This document shows, piece after piece, positions 44,087 to 52,074 of a DNA stretch of 64,000 nt. The DNA lies in the NCBI GenBank assembly GCA_041748315.1, contig JBGTDM010000154.1, positions 11,055-75,054 on the forward strand, read 5' to 3'. The translations under genes were made by a program, and so were the position numbers. Positions within the stretch are counted from its first letter, which is position 1. Each line of letters starts with the position of its first letter. This DNA is from CALMEE01 sp041748315 (GTDB lineage Bacteria > Planctomycetota > Planctomycetia > Pirellulales > Pirellulaceae). The notes under the pieces were generated by a model. The model did not search any database. It saw nothing but the letters and a program-made list of their open reading frames with translations, and was not told the origin of the DNA.

Positions 44087-47000
44087 TCACCGATCATACT
44101 GATTTGTGATTTCGCGATGCCCATCACTTTCAGTTGCCGATATTCCATCGCCACCCCCCTCTTTCATCTCCTCGGCTGCACCTCCTTGTTTGTCGTCATT
44201 CCTTTCAGGCTCGGCACTGGGCACTTCGGGATTCGATTGTTTGTCATCGTCAACTCCCTCTTCAACTTCAGGTTCCTCGAGATCGGGTAATACCACGTCG
44301 ATCCAAAGGTAAGAAGCCCAAAACAATGGATGGTCGGCCTTCAACGGTTCATCGAGCTTGGTATCTCTGACGCGAGGCTCGGATGCCAAATCGATCTCGG
44401 TCTCCCTGAGCAATTGAATGCTTCGACGCAACGCGTCGATTGGCGGCGAATGGAGCGACTCCGCAGCAAATCTTTGAGTGAAATCCATTGTCGATGTCCC
44501 GCCAACCGGCCAGCGACTGATCAATGCCGATTTCGTACCGGTCGCCAGCAAACCACAGGAAAGTAAAAACAGCTCGTCACCCTGCGCGTTTTGAAGTTTG
44601 CCTCCTCCAATCGCCGACTTGTAACCAGGCAGGATCAATTGATCAATATCGGACCAGGGGAGGCTCAGCCAACTCCCCAGGGAACTACCGGGACGCCCTG
44701 AGTCAAAACTCATTGGCGCAGTGGCCAAGCCTGCGGGTTTGGAACCGTCAATCTCATCCCATACGATAACTTGACCGACAAACGATTTAATTAAATTCGA
44801 AGGTGTTCGGCTCGATTTATCAATCGACTCAACACCGCTGATCCGCGTTTGCAAATCAGCAAAAGCCCGACTCGACAAGTCATTATCATCACGAGCATTC
44901 GTGCGCCCGGTGATCGCCACGGTTTTGGCAAATCGTCTGCGACGACGGTCGTCAGCAACCGCCGTCGATAACGTCGGTGCATACCTGACTTTTATCGAGT
45001 CGCTCAAATTTACGGAATGCTCAGACGTGCCCAATTGAACTAGCTCAAACGGGAAGTACCACAAAGGACCATCGGGAACGACTATAATCTCGTCAAAGTT
45101 GTTGATGAAATCGGGGCGAACGCGGGGAAACAGCAACGCAGAGATCTTGCGAGCTGATTCGCGCCAACCATCGCTCTGCAGATTGTCGGCAGTGATCGTC
45201 CCTCCCGGAGTTCCCAAACCCAGATCTTTTAGCAATAGTGCTAATTCCTGGTCGACCAGTTGAGCGGCAATAATGGACTCAAAGGAGTACGTGTTCTTCG
45301 AAATGAAACTGATATAGTACTGCTCGCGATCGAAGAATATCGCGATAATGAGTTGCTTTTCTGGTAATCGATCCTGAATTGTCTGCAACATCATTGGCGC
45401 TGGGAATGCCATTTCACAGGGTTCCCGACGGAGCGCCAGCGACTGCAACAACATTTCTCGTTCAGCTTCGATTACGCTTAACTGGTCCAGCCATTTTTTT
45501 TGATCACGTACTGCTTCGGTGTTTCGATCCGGAGTCACCGGTATTTGGCGAAGTTGCCGAGTAACCTGTTGCGATGCATCGGCCAACTCTTTCAATCGTG
45601 GATAACGAGTCAGGAATTCTGTTTGTTGATGCTGTGCGGTTTCATTTAAAGCCTCAGCAGGCGCCGAGGTTACCCAACGGAGTGCCAGTTGCCTTCCCCC
45701 CAGCGGGAAGACGCTGAAGAATCGATGGCGTCGAATCAAGTCAGAGATTTCCAGAGCTTTCACCTCCGATTTGAGTCGTACATTAATGCCATGCCAACGG
45801 AGCATTGGATCGAGGTGTGGGGAAACCAGATAGGCAATCGTTTCCATTGGCTGTTCCAACCAGTCCTCGCGACCTGGATCACGAAGGACTTCACTGTACA
45901 AAATGTCCGCGGCTCGCTCCGTCACGCGACTCTTGACGACCAAATCGTCGGCAAGTGCAATTTGATATAACCACAATGAAGATTTCCTGGCGGCGATCAG
46001 GAATCGTTCCAAGTCTCGCGCGGCTCCCGTCGCATTTCCATCCATCGAGTTCGCCAACGCCGAACCATATAACCACCGAGTTCCAATACGACTCGAAGCC
46101 AAGTCCCCTTGACGAAGCACGCGGGCGTTTTGTGAGATCAATCGGAGCGCATCGCCGGAAGCACCGCTTTCCGTTGTCGACCAAATCGCGTCACCCAGCA
46201 ATGATGCATGCAAGGCGCGGGCTCGTTCACGGTTTGCCCATTCCGCAGCGGATTGCAATGGCGTAAAAACGATCGTGCGGTCTGCCTGGATCTGCACATT
46301 TGTGGCGGCATGTAACGCATCGGCAACGACATCGTATTGCCGAAAAATGGCTCCCGAGTACGAGGCCTCCAAAAAATACAGAAGCGCCGCGGTCAGATCT
46401 CCCTTGCGCTTCGCCAGGTAGCCGAGTTCTAATAGGGCGATCGGGGAGGAAGGATGATCAAATCCAGATATTTGAAGTGACTGAGTTAATGTGGCCGCTG
46501 CCTGATCATATTGTGCGGCTGACGATTGAGCTAACCCATACAACACACCCTGCCACGCTCCAGTCATGGTGCCTGCTGCTCCTCGACCCACTCCCAATTG
46601 GCTTACCATTGATTTGGTAAACGGATCATGCTTACAAACCGGCCCTTTAATTTGATGCCTTCGATGAATGGCTAATGCAACACAACGCATCACTTCCGCG
46701 ATATCGACTTGACGTAGTGAGGCCGGGTTGATGACCCCACCTTGGATCCGAGCACGTTCCACCGCGTCCAAGTCGCCGATCATCATGCTTAACTTTGGAA
46801 AGGCTCCGACCGTAAATTGTCGAGTCGTATTCCCCCAATTGATTCGGGCCTGTGCGACAGCACCACTGTTTTCCAAAATCTGGGTTGGAAATGTCGTGCG
46901 CTGCGGCCAACTCTTGAGATTTGTATACAACGCGATCGCCGCTTCATATTGCTCAATCGCTTCTGGATAGCTACCCATCTGGTAAAAGCACTCTCCCGTC

Positions 47001-47257
47001 ATCGTGTAGAAACAGATCGAATCCAGAAATCGCCCAGTGCCGTCACGGTAAGCCCCGTTCGCTCCAGAACGGAAAATAGCAAGCGCTCGCGAATATTCCC
47101 CACGATAGTATTCGCCAAACCCGGAGTAATACTTATCGTTTGGCAATGATTGCCCTCGGCGAACCTGCTCTTGACCTTGAACAGGATCAACTCCAGACAT
47201 GAGCAGAATGGTCGTCAACACTAGAATGACGGTGATTGAACGCTGATGCTTCAACAT
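44087..47257 (-). CDS. Exported TPR-CHAT protein, CHAT histidine apparently missing
   Basis: A 1056-residue protein with a signal peptide (residues 1-29, ending DPVQGQ), helical repeats resembling TPR units through most of the first 550 residues (e.g. KYYSGFGEYYRGEYSRALAI), and a C-terminal CHAT domain from about residue 660. CHAT landmarks are IIVVPDGPLWYFPFELV, the cysteine-bearing strand DELFLLSCGLLATG (Cys901), ISRWPVGG and the closing HPLFWASYLWID. The strand that normally ends in the catalytic histidine (H-x-x-x-H-G) reads VIVWDEID near residue 833, and no histidine occurs between the PDGPLWYF region's following helix and Cys901. It may be inactive. The acidic tail (EEPEVEEGVDDDKQ) is long. 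AGGA precedes the ATG at 47257. Confidence 0.85.
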   Translation of the reverse strand: MLKHQRSITVILVLTTILLMSGVDPVQGQEQVRRGQSLPNDKYYSGFGEYYRGEYSRALAIFRSGANGAYRDGTGRFLDSICFYTMTGECFYQMGSYPEAIEQYEAAIALYTNLKSWPQRTTFPTQILENSGAVAQARINWGNTTRQFTVGAFPKLSMMIGDLDAVERARIQGGVINPASLRQVDIAEVMRCVALAIHRRHQIKGPVCKHDPFTKSMVSQLGVGRGAAGTMTGAWQGVLYGLAQSSAAQYDQAAATLTQSLQISGFDHPSSPIALLELGYLAKRKGDLTAALLYFLEASYSGAIFRQYDVVADALHAATNVQIQADRTIVFTPLQSAAEWANRERARALHASLLGDAIWSTTESGASGDALRLISQNARVLRQGDLASSRIGTRWLYGSALANSMDGNATGAARDLERFLIAARKSSLWLYQIALADDLVVKSRVTERAADILYSEVLRDPGREDWLEQPMETIAYLVSPHLDPMLRWHGINVRLKSEVKALEISDLIRRHRFFSVFPLGGRQLALRWVTSAPAEALNETAQHQQTEFLTRYPRLKELADASQQVTRQLRQIPVTPDRNTEAVRDQKKWLDQLSVIEAEREMLLQSLALRREPCEMAFPAPMMLQTIQDRLPEKQLIIAIFFDREQYYISFISKNTYSFESIIAAQLVDQELALLLKDLGLGTPGGTITADNLQSDGWRESARKISALLFPRVRPDFINNFDEIIVVPDGPLWYFPFELVQLGTSEHSVNLSDSIKVRYAPTLSTAVADDRRRRRFAKTVAITGRTNARDDNDLSSRAFADLQTRISGVESIDKSSRTPSNLIKSFVGQVIVWDEIDGSKPAGLATAPMSFDSGRPGSSLGSWLSLPWSDIDQLILPGYKSAIGGGKLQNAQGDELFLLSCGLLATGTKSALISRWPVGGTSTMDFTQRFAAESLHSPPIDALRRSIQLLRETEIDLASEPRVRDTKLDEPLKADHPLFWASYLWIDVVLPDLEEPEVEEGVDDDKQSNPEVPSAEPERNDDKQGGAAEEMKEGGGDGISATESDGHREITNQYDR

Positions 47258-47824
47258 TTGTCTTGTTCCTGCCTTCTCTTTGAATTTTGACCCGGATGAC
47301 CTCAGCATACATTCCAAAGTCACAGGCCAGTTGATTGAATTCCCCTGTTCCAGCGTGATTCATCTGTTTGAACGCGATTGAGCAAAATGGACATCCCATC
47401 ATTCGTTGCTCATTTGCCCCGGCTCCCGGAACCAACAAACACTTCGAGGCCGCTCACATTTTATGGAAATTGGATCGAATTGGTGTGTCGGTGGATCGAT
47501 CCCGGTTTGTGCCAGCAAACCAAACTTCGGGATGACCTTCTCCGGCCCCTTCAACATACCTGTTTTGCCAAACCAATGCGACAATTTATTAAGATTCAGT
47601 TTAAAAAACCGGCATTTCCTGCGTTGTTCACGCAACTTATCCGCAGGCAAAGACAGATTTTTACGAATTGTTTCAAAGTCCACCCGTTGGTCAACCGATA
47701 ACTTCTGTACCGATTGTACCAATTAGCTGGATTACGCCGCAGCGGCGTGGCCGCAAGCAACGTTGGGCAGGTTTCCAAACACAGTGATAATCTCCGGAAA
47801 TACCGGATAACGGAGCCGAACTCG
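47258..47824. other. Divergent intergenic region
   Basis: 567 bases between the CHAT gene (minus) and the small lipoprotein gene (plus). It should hold both promoters. A minus-strand frame of 107 codons at 47399-47722 starts with TTG and has no ribosome site or known motif; I do not call it. Confidence 0.45.
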
Positions 47825-48070
47825 ATGATGATCAAGACACAAAAATATTGGCTGGCTCGCCCTGTTGTCGGGGCTCTAGCATTGGGCGCTGCAATTGTAA
47901 GTTGCCTGGCCGTCAGTGGGTGCCAAGTCAGCGTAGGTGGTCAAACATTGCCTAGCGCCTATTACATGAAAGATGACCTGCAGTATTTCCCCAAGGGTCC
48001 TGAGTTCCCACTCACCCATGAAGCGAACGCTCTCAAAGCAGCTCGAGCGAATGCAGAGATCAACCGTTAG
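47825..48070 (+). CDS. Small lipoprotein, hypothetical
   Basis: An 81-residue protein with a signal peptide and lipobox (basic start MMIKTQKYWLARP, hydrophobic stretch, then LAVSGC). Lipid attachment to the cysteine at about residue 33 would anchor it in the membrane. The short mature part (GGQTLPSAYYMKDDLQYFP) looks typical of planctomycete small lipoproteins of unknown role. GGAG lies nine bases before the start. It is transcribed away from the CHAT gene and is followed by a terminator-like hairpin. Confidence 0.75.
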   Translation: MMIKTQKYWLARPVVGALALGAAIVSCLAVSGCQVSVGGQTLPSAYYMKDDLQYFPKGPEFPLTHEANALKAARANAEINR

Positions 48071-48100
48071 TTCAAGGTTTTCCGGAAGAGGGAAGCGTCG

Positions 48101-48127
48101 ATAGCCGCGGCACGCTGCGGCTATTTT
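48101..48127 (+). terminator. Probable intrinsic terminator of the small lipoprotein gene
   Basis: ATAGCCGC, an eight-base loop, GCGGCTAT, then TTT. The stem is eight perfect pairs; the T-run is short. It lies 30 bases after the stop codon. Confidence 0.6.
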
Positions 48128-48166
48128 CGCGCGCTTCCAGCAAGTTCGCCGAAGGAATCGAACTGT

Positions 48167-49033
48167 TTAAGAAGTGCTTAGCACCTCGATCTCTCCACCA
48201 TCATGTTCGATGATACCGCGTGCTTTGGCAACTTGAGTCAGTTTACGCAATGCCTGTTGCCCAACTTCGCCCATGTCGAGCGTCCAAGGGTTGACATACA
48301 GATCGACATGTGAAAACAACACGTCGTCGTCAAGTTCCTGAGCATACTGCTTCATGGTTGCAACAGTTTCAGTCCGATGCGCCTGTGCATACTCGATCGA
48401 ACCGCGTATGATCGACTGAATTGTTCTCGACAGACTTTCGCCCAGACTTCGCCTGGCCAGGATGCCGCCTAACGGCAGCGGAGACCCGGTCGACGACTCC
48501 CAGGTCTCTCCTAAATCTTCGATCAAATGCAGTCCATAGTCTTGATACGAAAATCGCCCTTCGTGAATACAGACACCGAAGTCCGCGGTGCGAGTTTGCA
48601 AGCGAGGCATGATCTCGGAAAAGACCACCTGTTCCGGTTCTCCTGCGGAGTGATAAAGTCGATACAACATCGTGGCCGTTGTTAATGACCCAGGACAGAG
48701 CACGATGGGTTTAAGAGCTAATTCCGCATATCGCTCAGGGCTGCGATCTGGCTGATGAGAAAGCAATACCGGTCCCACACCAAAGCCCAATGCGGCACCG
48801 GACGGAAGCACGACTGTTTCCTCTCGGCAATAGAGTGCTGCATGAAAACTTGCCTTGCAAACATCGTAATGTCCTGCCAGTAGCGCTGTATTCAATTCCT
48901 GTACATCCAGCAGGTCGATTCGAAATTCCAGGCCTTCCAGGTCGATCTTTTTGTGAAGGATTGCGTGGAACGCAAAGGTGTCATTAGGGCAAGTGGAAAT
49001 CCCCAAACGAATTTTCTTAGCCATGCACATCAT
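48167..49033 (-). CDS. mqnD: 1,4-dihydroxy-6-naphthoate synthase
   Basis: A 288-residue periplasmic-binding-protein-fold enzyme of the futalosine route to menaquinone. It converts cyclic dehypoxanthine futalosine to 1,4-dihydroxy-6-naphthoate. The N-terminus LGISTCPNDTFAFHAILH is diagnostic of MqnD, as are DVQELNTALLAGHYDV and the later CIHEGRFSYQDYGL. The ATG at 49033 overlaps the mqnB stop as ATGA, indicating translational coupling; two further ATGs follow within nine bases. Confidence 0.95.
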   Translation of the reverse strand: MMCMAKKIRLGISTCPNDTFAFHAILHKKIDLEGLEFRIDLLDVQELNTALLAGHYDVCKASFHAALYCREETVVLPSGAALGFGVGPVLLSHQPDRSPERYAELALKPIVLCPGSLTTATMLYRLYHSAGEPEQVVFSEIMPRLQTRTADFGVCIHEGRFSYQDYGLHLIEDLGETWESSTGSPLPLGGILARRSLGESLSRTIQSIIRGSIEYAQAHRTETVATMKQYAQELDDDVLFSHVDLYVNPWTLDMGEVGQQALRKLTQVAKARGIIEHDGGEIEVLSTS

Positions 49034-49650
49034 GCTCCCAGGTATCGATTGACGTATTCAACGCAATTGGACATTGAAGCATCAATTTTCCAACCAGCTG
49101 GGTCCCGATCCCCGGCTAAATTTGAGATACCACGAATAATTGTCAGGGGAACGCTCGCCAAACAACACGCAACGGCAACGGCATATCCCTCCATATCTTC
49201 ACTGGCCACCTGCGGGAATGACTTAGCTCTGCAAGCGACCTGGGTCGATGAACGAGCCGCACTGCAAACGGTCAACAAATGGGAATCGATGGTTGAATCG
49301 ATCACGATCGTGTCTCCGAATTTAGCGACATCATCGGGAAGCGACTGCAGGCCCATTTGAGCGAGCGTTATGAATTCCTGGTCATCGCCGGCACCGACCC
49401 CCCAAATCGAAACCCGGCCAAATTGGATGACCGATCCGATTTCACAATGCTCGCCGTAACCTCCGGCGATACCGAACAATAGGACTCGTTCCGGCCGATG
49501 GATCTGGAGGAGTTGCATCGTCCGCGCCGCCGAGGCGATCACTCCGACGCCGCAGATTTCCAACCGATCGTCGGCCGCTAGGTGGAGCGTCATTGCCAAT
49601 CGGTGTTCGATCGCGCTGGGAACCAGGCAGAGGGTTCTGCAGGGGGTCAT
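49030..49650 (-). CDS. mqnB: Futalosine hydrolase
   Basis: A 206-residue nucleosidase of the PNP/MTAN superfamily that removes hypoxanthine from futalosine in menaquinone synthesis. Visible motifs are VLLFGIAGGYGEHCEIGSVI, the active-site ASEDMEGYAVAVACC with the conserved M-E-G, and IIRGISNLAGDRDPAGW, in which the aspartate acts on the base. A MTA/SAH nucleosidase is the alternative, but the coupling to mqnD decides. I start at the ATG at 49650, with AAGGA just upstream; an ATG eight codons further up is possible. mqnA and mqnC are not in the window. Confidence 0.92.
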   Translation of the reverse strand: MTPCRTLCLVPSAIEHRLAMTLHLAADDRLEICGVGVIASAARTMQLLQIHRPERVLLFGIAGGYGEHCEIGSVIQFGRVSIWGVGAGDDQEFITLAQMGLQSLPDDVAKFGDTIVIDSTIDSHLLTVCSAARSSTQVACRAKSFPQVASEDMEGYAVAVACCLASVPLTIIRGISNLAGDRDPAGWKIDASMSNCVEYVNRYLGA

Positions 49651-49686
49651 GCATTCCTTTTTTGGGTTGGACAATCGATACCTTAC

Positions 49687-50646
49687 CTAAACCGAAGATA
49701 GTCGCACGCTCCAACTCGATTGCCAATTGAGCGCGTCCCTTCCCAACGTAAAGCTTGTCAGCACAAGCAAACAGAACATAATTCCTCCCCAAATTGGGCC
49801 GAATTGATAATACGCATGCGGCAATTGTAAGACGCGAGCGATCCAGCTTTCAGGAGTGCCCAGCCATAACCCCGCTGCTAGAAAACCGTAGACACATGCC
49901 GTCAACAACACAAATAACGAGACCATCAGCAGCGAAGACCAGTCGGCTAACTGCCACAAATATATCCAATAACTTAAGAAAGCAATCGACACAAAGATTA
50001 ATACGAACGCCCAACGAGGCAACGTTGCGTCCCACGATTGTGGCGCATAAGCAAGCAAAAACACACCCACCGGAACACAGTTGACGACCGCTATGATCGC
50101 TAGACAAAGGGCATAAAATCGTGTCAGCCACAGCCGATCCCGTTCGGGATCATGCCGTTCCTTCCGATCGAACTCAATCATCACCTCGCCAATGTCGGAC
50201 GAGTACGCCACTGGCCTTTCGACGATGATCGCGACGTCAATTTCCTGTTTTCTCAGCGCTCGCGGCGAATCAATTTCAGCCTTCGCGGCGAATGAATCTC
50301 GTTTGTCTGATTCGGGAGTGGATTCAAAATGGCCGCGATGCAACGCTCCCTGCAGCCCATCCACCGCCTGTACAACGGCATCGACCACGACCTTCGGTTC
50401 GGACAACTGTTGAAAAGGCACACGACCAGGATCGTTCAAATTGACAGGATCATTTCCCAACTCGTTGGGAGCGGCGATCCAGTGGGCAGTGTATACGATT
50501 TGTGATTTTCCCGCCAATTCCGTTTTACTTCCTTTTCGAGGCACTCGTATGGAAGCCTGACATTCACGGCACACAATAATCTTGCCACGGCGATTGTTAT
50601 GAGCAGTGACAACACACCCGCTTGGACAATGAACGAGGATTGACAT
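49687..50646 (-). CDS. Zinc-ribbon membrane protein, hypothetical
   Basis: A 319-residue protein. The N-terminus has four cysteines in the order C7-x3-C11 and C26-x2-C29 within a basic context (GKIIVCRECQASIRVPRK), a small zinc-ribbon of a kind often seen at the start of planctomycete proteins. A low-complexity hydrophilic region follows to about residue 185, and then four likely membrane helices to the end. It is encoded just upstream of mqnB on the same strand with a 36-base gap, so co-transcription is likely, but no link to menaquinone synthesis is known. Confidence 0.65.
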   Translation of the reverse strand: MSILVHCPSGCVVTAHNNRRGKIIVCRECQASIRVPRKGSKTELAGKSQIVYTAHWIAAPNELGNDPVNLNDPGRVPFQQLSEPKVVVDAVVQAVDGLQGALHRGHFESTPESDKRDSFAAKAEIDSPRALRKQEIDVAIIVERPVAYSSDIGEVMIEFDRKERHDPERDRLWLTRFYALCLAIIAVVNCVPVGVFLLAYAPQSWDATLPRWAFVLIFVSIAFLSYWIYLWQLADWSSLLMVSLFVLLTACVYGFLAAGLWLGTPESWIARVLQLPHAYYQFGPIWGGIMFCLLVLTSFTLGRDALNWQSSWSVRLSSV

Positions 50647-50709
50647 GATAGGTCCATTTGCAATTCAAAACGATCAGAGCCTGCGACTGCACAAGCGTTG
50701 CAACTCCAA

Positions 50710-51552
50710 CTAAGGCCCCTCTTTTTTCGCGATTCTGGCAAGCGCATTGACATAGCTAGTGACCAGGTGGTCTCGAAAATGGTCGATGCGAAATTTAGTC
50801 AAGCTTTTAAAGAATCCGCGTAACCTGTCTCGAGTCCGTCGCCAACCGGTGAGTAACTCGGTCTCCCCTTTATGATTGATATAGTGCTCATCTCCAAAAT
50901 GTCGGTAACCGAGCCAAGTCGGAGGGAGTCTTGGAACCAAGTCATTGTTGTTTACCCAGCGAACGTGCCGCATTGTTGCCTGAGTCACGTAGGAGTTACT
51001 CCCGACACGAGGGCTGCCGAAAGTATATAGCGCGACCGGTTCATTTTGTACCGCCGATAACAGGCAGCGATAGGCACAAATACTGGCAACCGCTCCGCCG
51101 AGAGAATGTCCGGTAAACCACATTTTTCGCCGATCCAGGAAAATTGCTTGCTCGAGCTGTGGCCATAAACCGTCGGCCCGTTTTTTCCAACCCGAGTGAA
51201 CTCGCCCGACCGTCTCCGCGAGAGTTTGCACGGCATGCAACTCACTGTTGAGTTGTTTCCATGACGTTGGCTCCGCTTCGCGACAGACAATCACACTGTC
51301 ATGTACGTTGCTCAACCAGTAGGCGTGCGAACCATGATTTACAAAGTACTTTCCCTCAGCAAACCCCAATCGCCCCGCGGCCTTTTCGAACTCCTCCGGT
51401 TTCATATACGAAATCATTGACACTTCTGCAAACAGCAATGCCTGGCGAATTTCATCCAGCTCGTCGATCGGACCCAGCAAATGCGATTTGAGATGGATTT
51501 GCTCCGCAATCTTGTTGGCCATCAGATCAGCCTGGATTGTTTTGGTTGGCAT
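50710..51552 (-). CDS. Class 3 lipase family protein
   Basis: A 280-residue alpha/beta hydrolase of the Lipase_3 family. The nucleophile elbow is KMWFTGHSLGGAVASICAYR, the acid is in WVNNNDLVPRLPP and the histidine in FRDHLVTSY. The phrase LYTFGSPRVGSNSY is also characteristic. There is no signal peptide, so it may act in the cytoplasm or leave by another route. The ATG at 51552 is used; a GTG 17 codons upstream adds a hydrophobic stretch and cannot be excluded. It lies upstream of the zinc-ribbon protein gene with a 63-base gap. Confidence 0.88.
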   Translation of the reverse strand: MPTKTIQADLMANKIAEQIHLKSHLLGPIDELDEIRQALLFAEVSMISYMKPEEFEKAAGRLGFAEGKYFVNHGSHAYWLSNVHDSVIVCREAEPTSWKQLNSELHAVQTLAETVGRVHSGWKKRADGLWPQLEQAIFLDRRKMWFTGHSLGGAVASICAYRCLLSAVQNEPVALYTFGSPRVGSNSYVTQATMRHVRWVNNNDLVPRLPPTWLGYRHFGDEHYINHKGETELLTGWRRTRDRLRGFFKSLTKFRIDHFRDHLVTSYVNALARIAKKEGP

Positions 51553-52074
51553 AGAAATCAATTGGATGGCGAATGAAGCAAACTCAAAGACAACAATGGA
51601 CACCGCTCATGACGAATGGTCGAGTTCATTTTATCAGCCGACACCCGGAGGGACCGAGTCGCGCCGACTTACCCTTCAACCCGCCCGCCCGATCTTCCCC
51701 AAAAAATGGCGCGCATCCAATGAACGATTCCGTATATTCTAACCGGCAGAATTTTGGATAAAAGGTTACTACCCAGTTAGCGATACCACTGAACCCATGC
51801 AGCAATTCATTCGCCGAGTCGCTCGGTCACGCGATGCTCAGGCCCACTTAAATCCCGATAGGCGTCGATTCGAATCGCCAGCGCCCGTCCACAAACCCAC
51901 GGACGATGGAGGTGTCGACGCATCCAGGATCGCCAAACCTCCGAGGTTTTCTCGGTGGCGTAAGCAACATCCTTGGACTCTATCACCCGAATGCGACTTG
52001 TTTGTCATCGGTAAGAGTATCAGTCAACGTGCTAGACAGCATTCAAAACGCGACCCGATCCTCCAGCCACGGCG
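51553..52074. other. Intergenic region, nothing recognised
   Basis: 522 bases between PutA and the class 3 lipase gene, both on the minus strand. Several short plus-strand frames exist but are rich in Arg, Ser and Pro with no protein features. Confidence 0.45.

Noticed and set aside
47399..47722. Minus-strand frame of 107 codons between CHAT and lipoprotein genes
   Set aside because: TTG start, no ribosome site, no motif; composition is not convincing.
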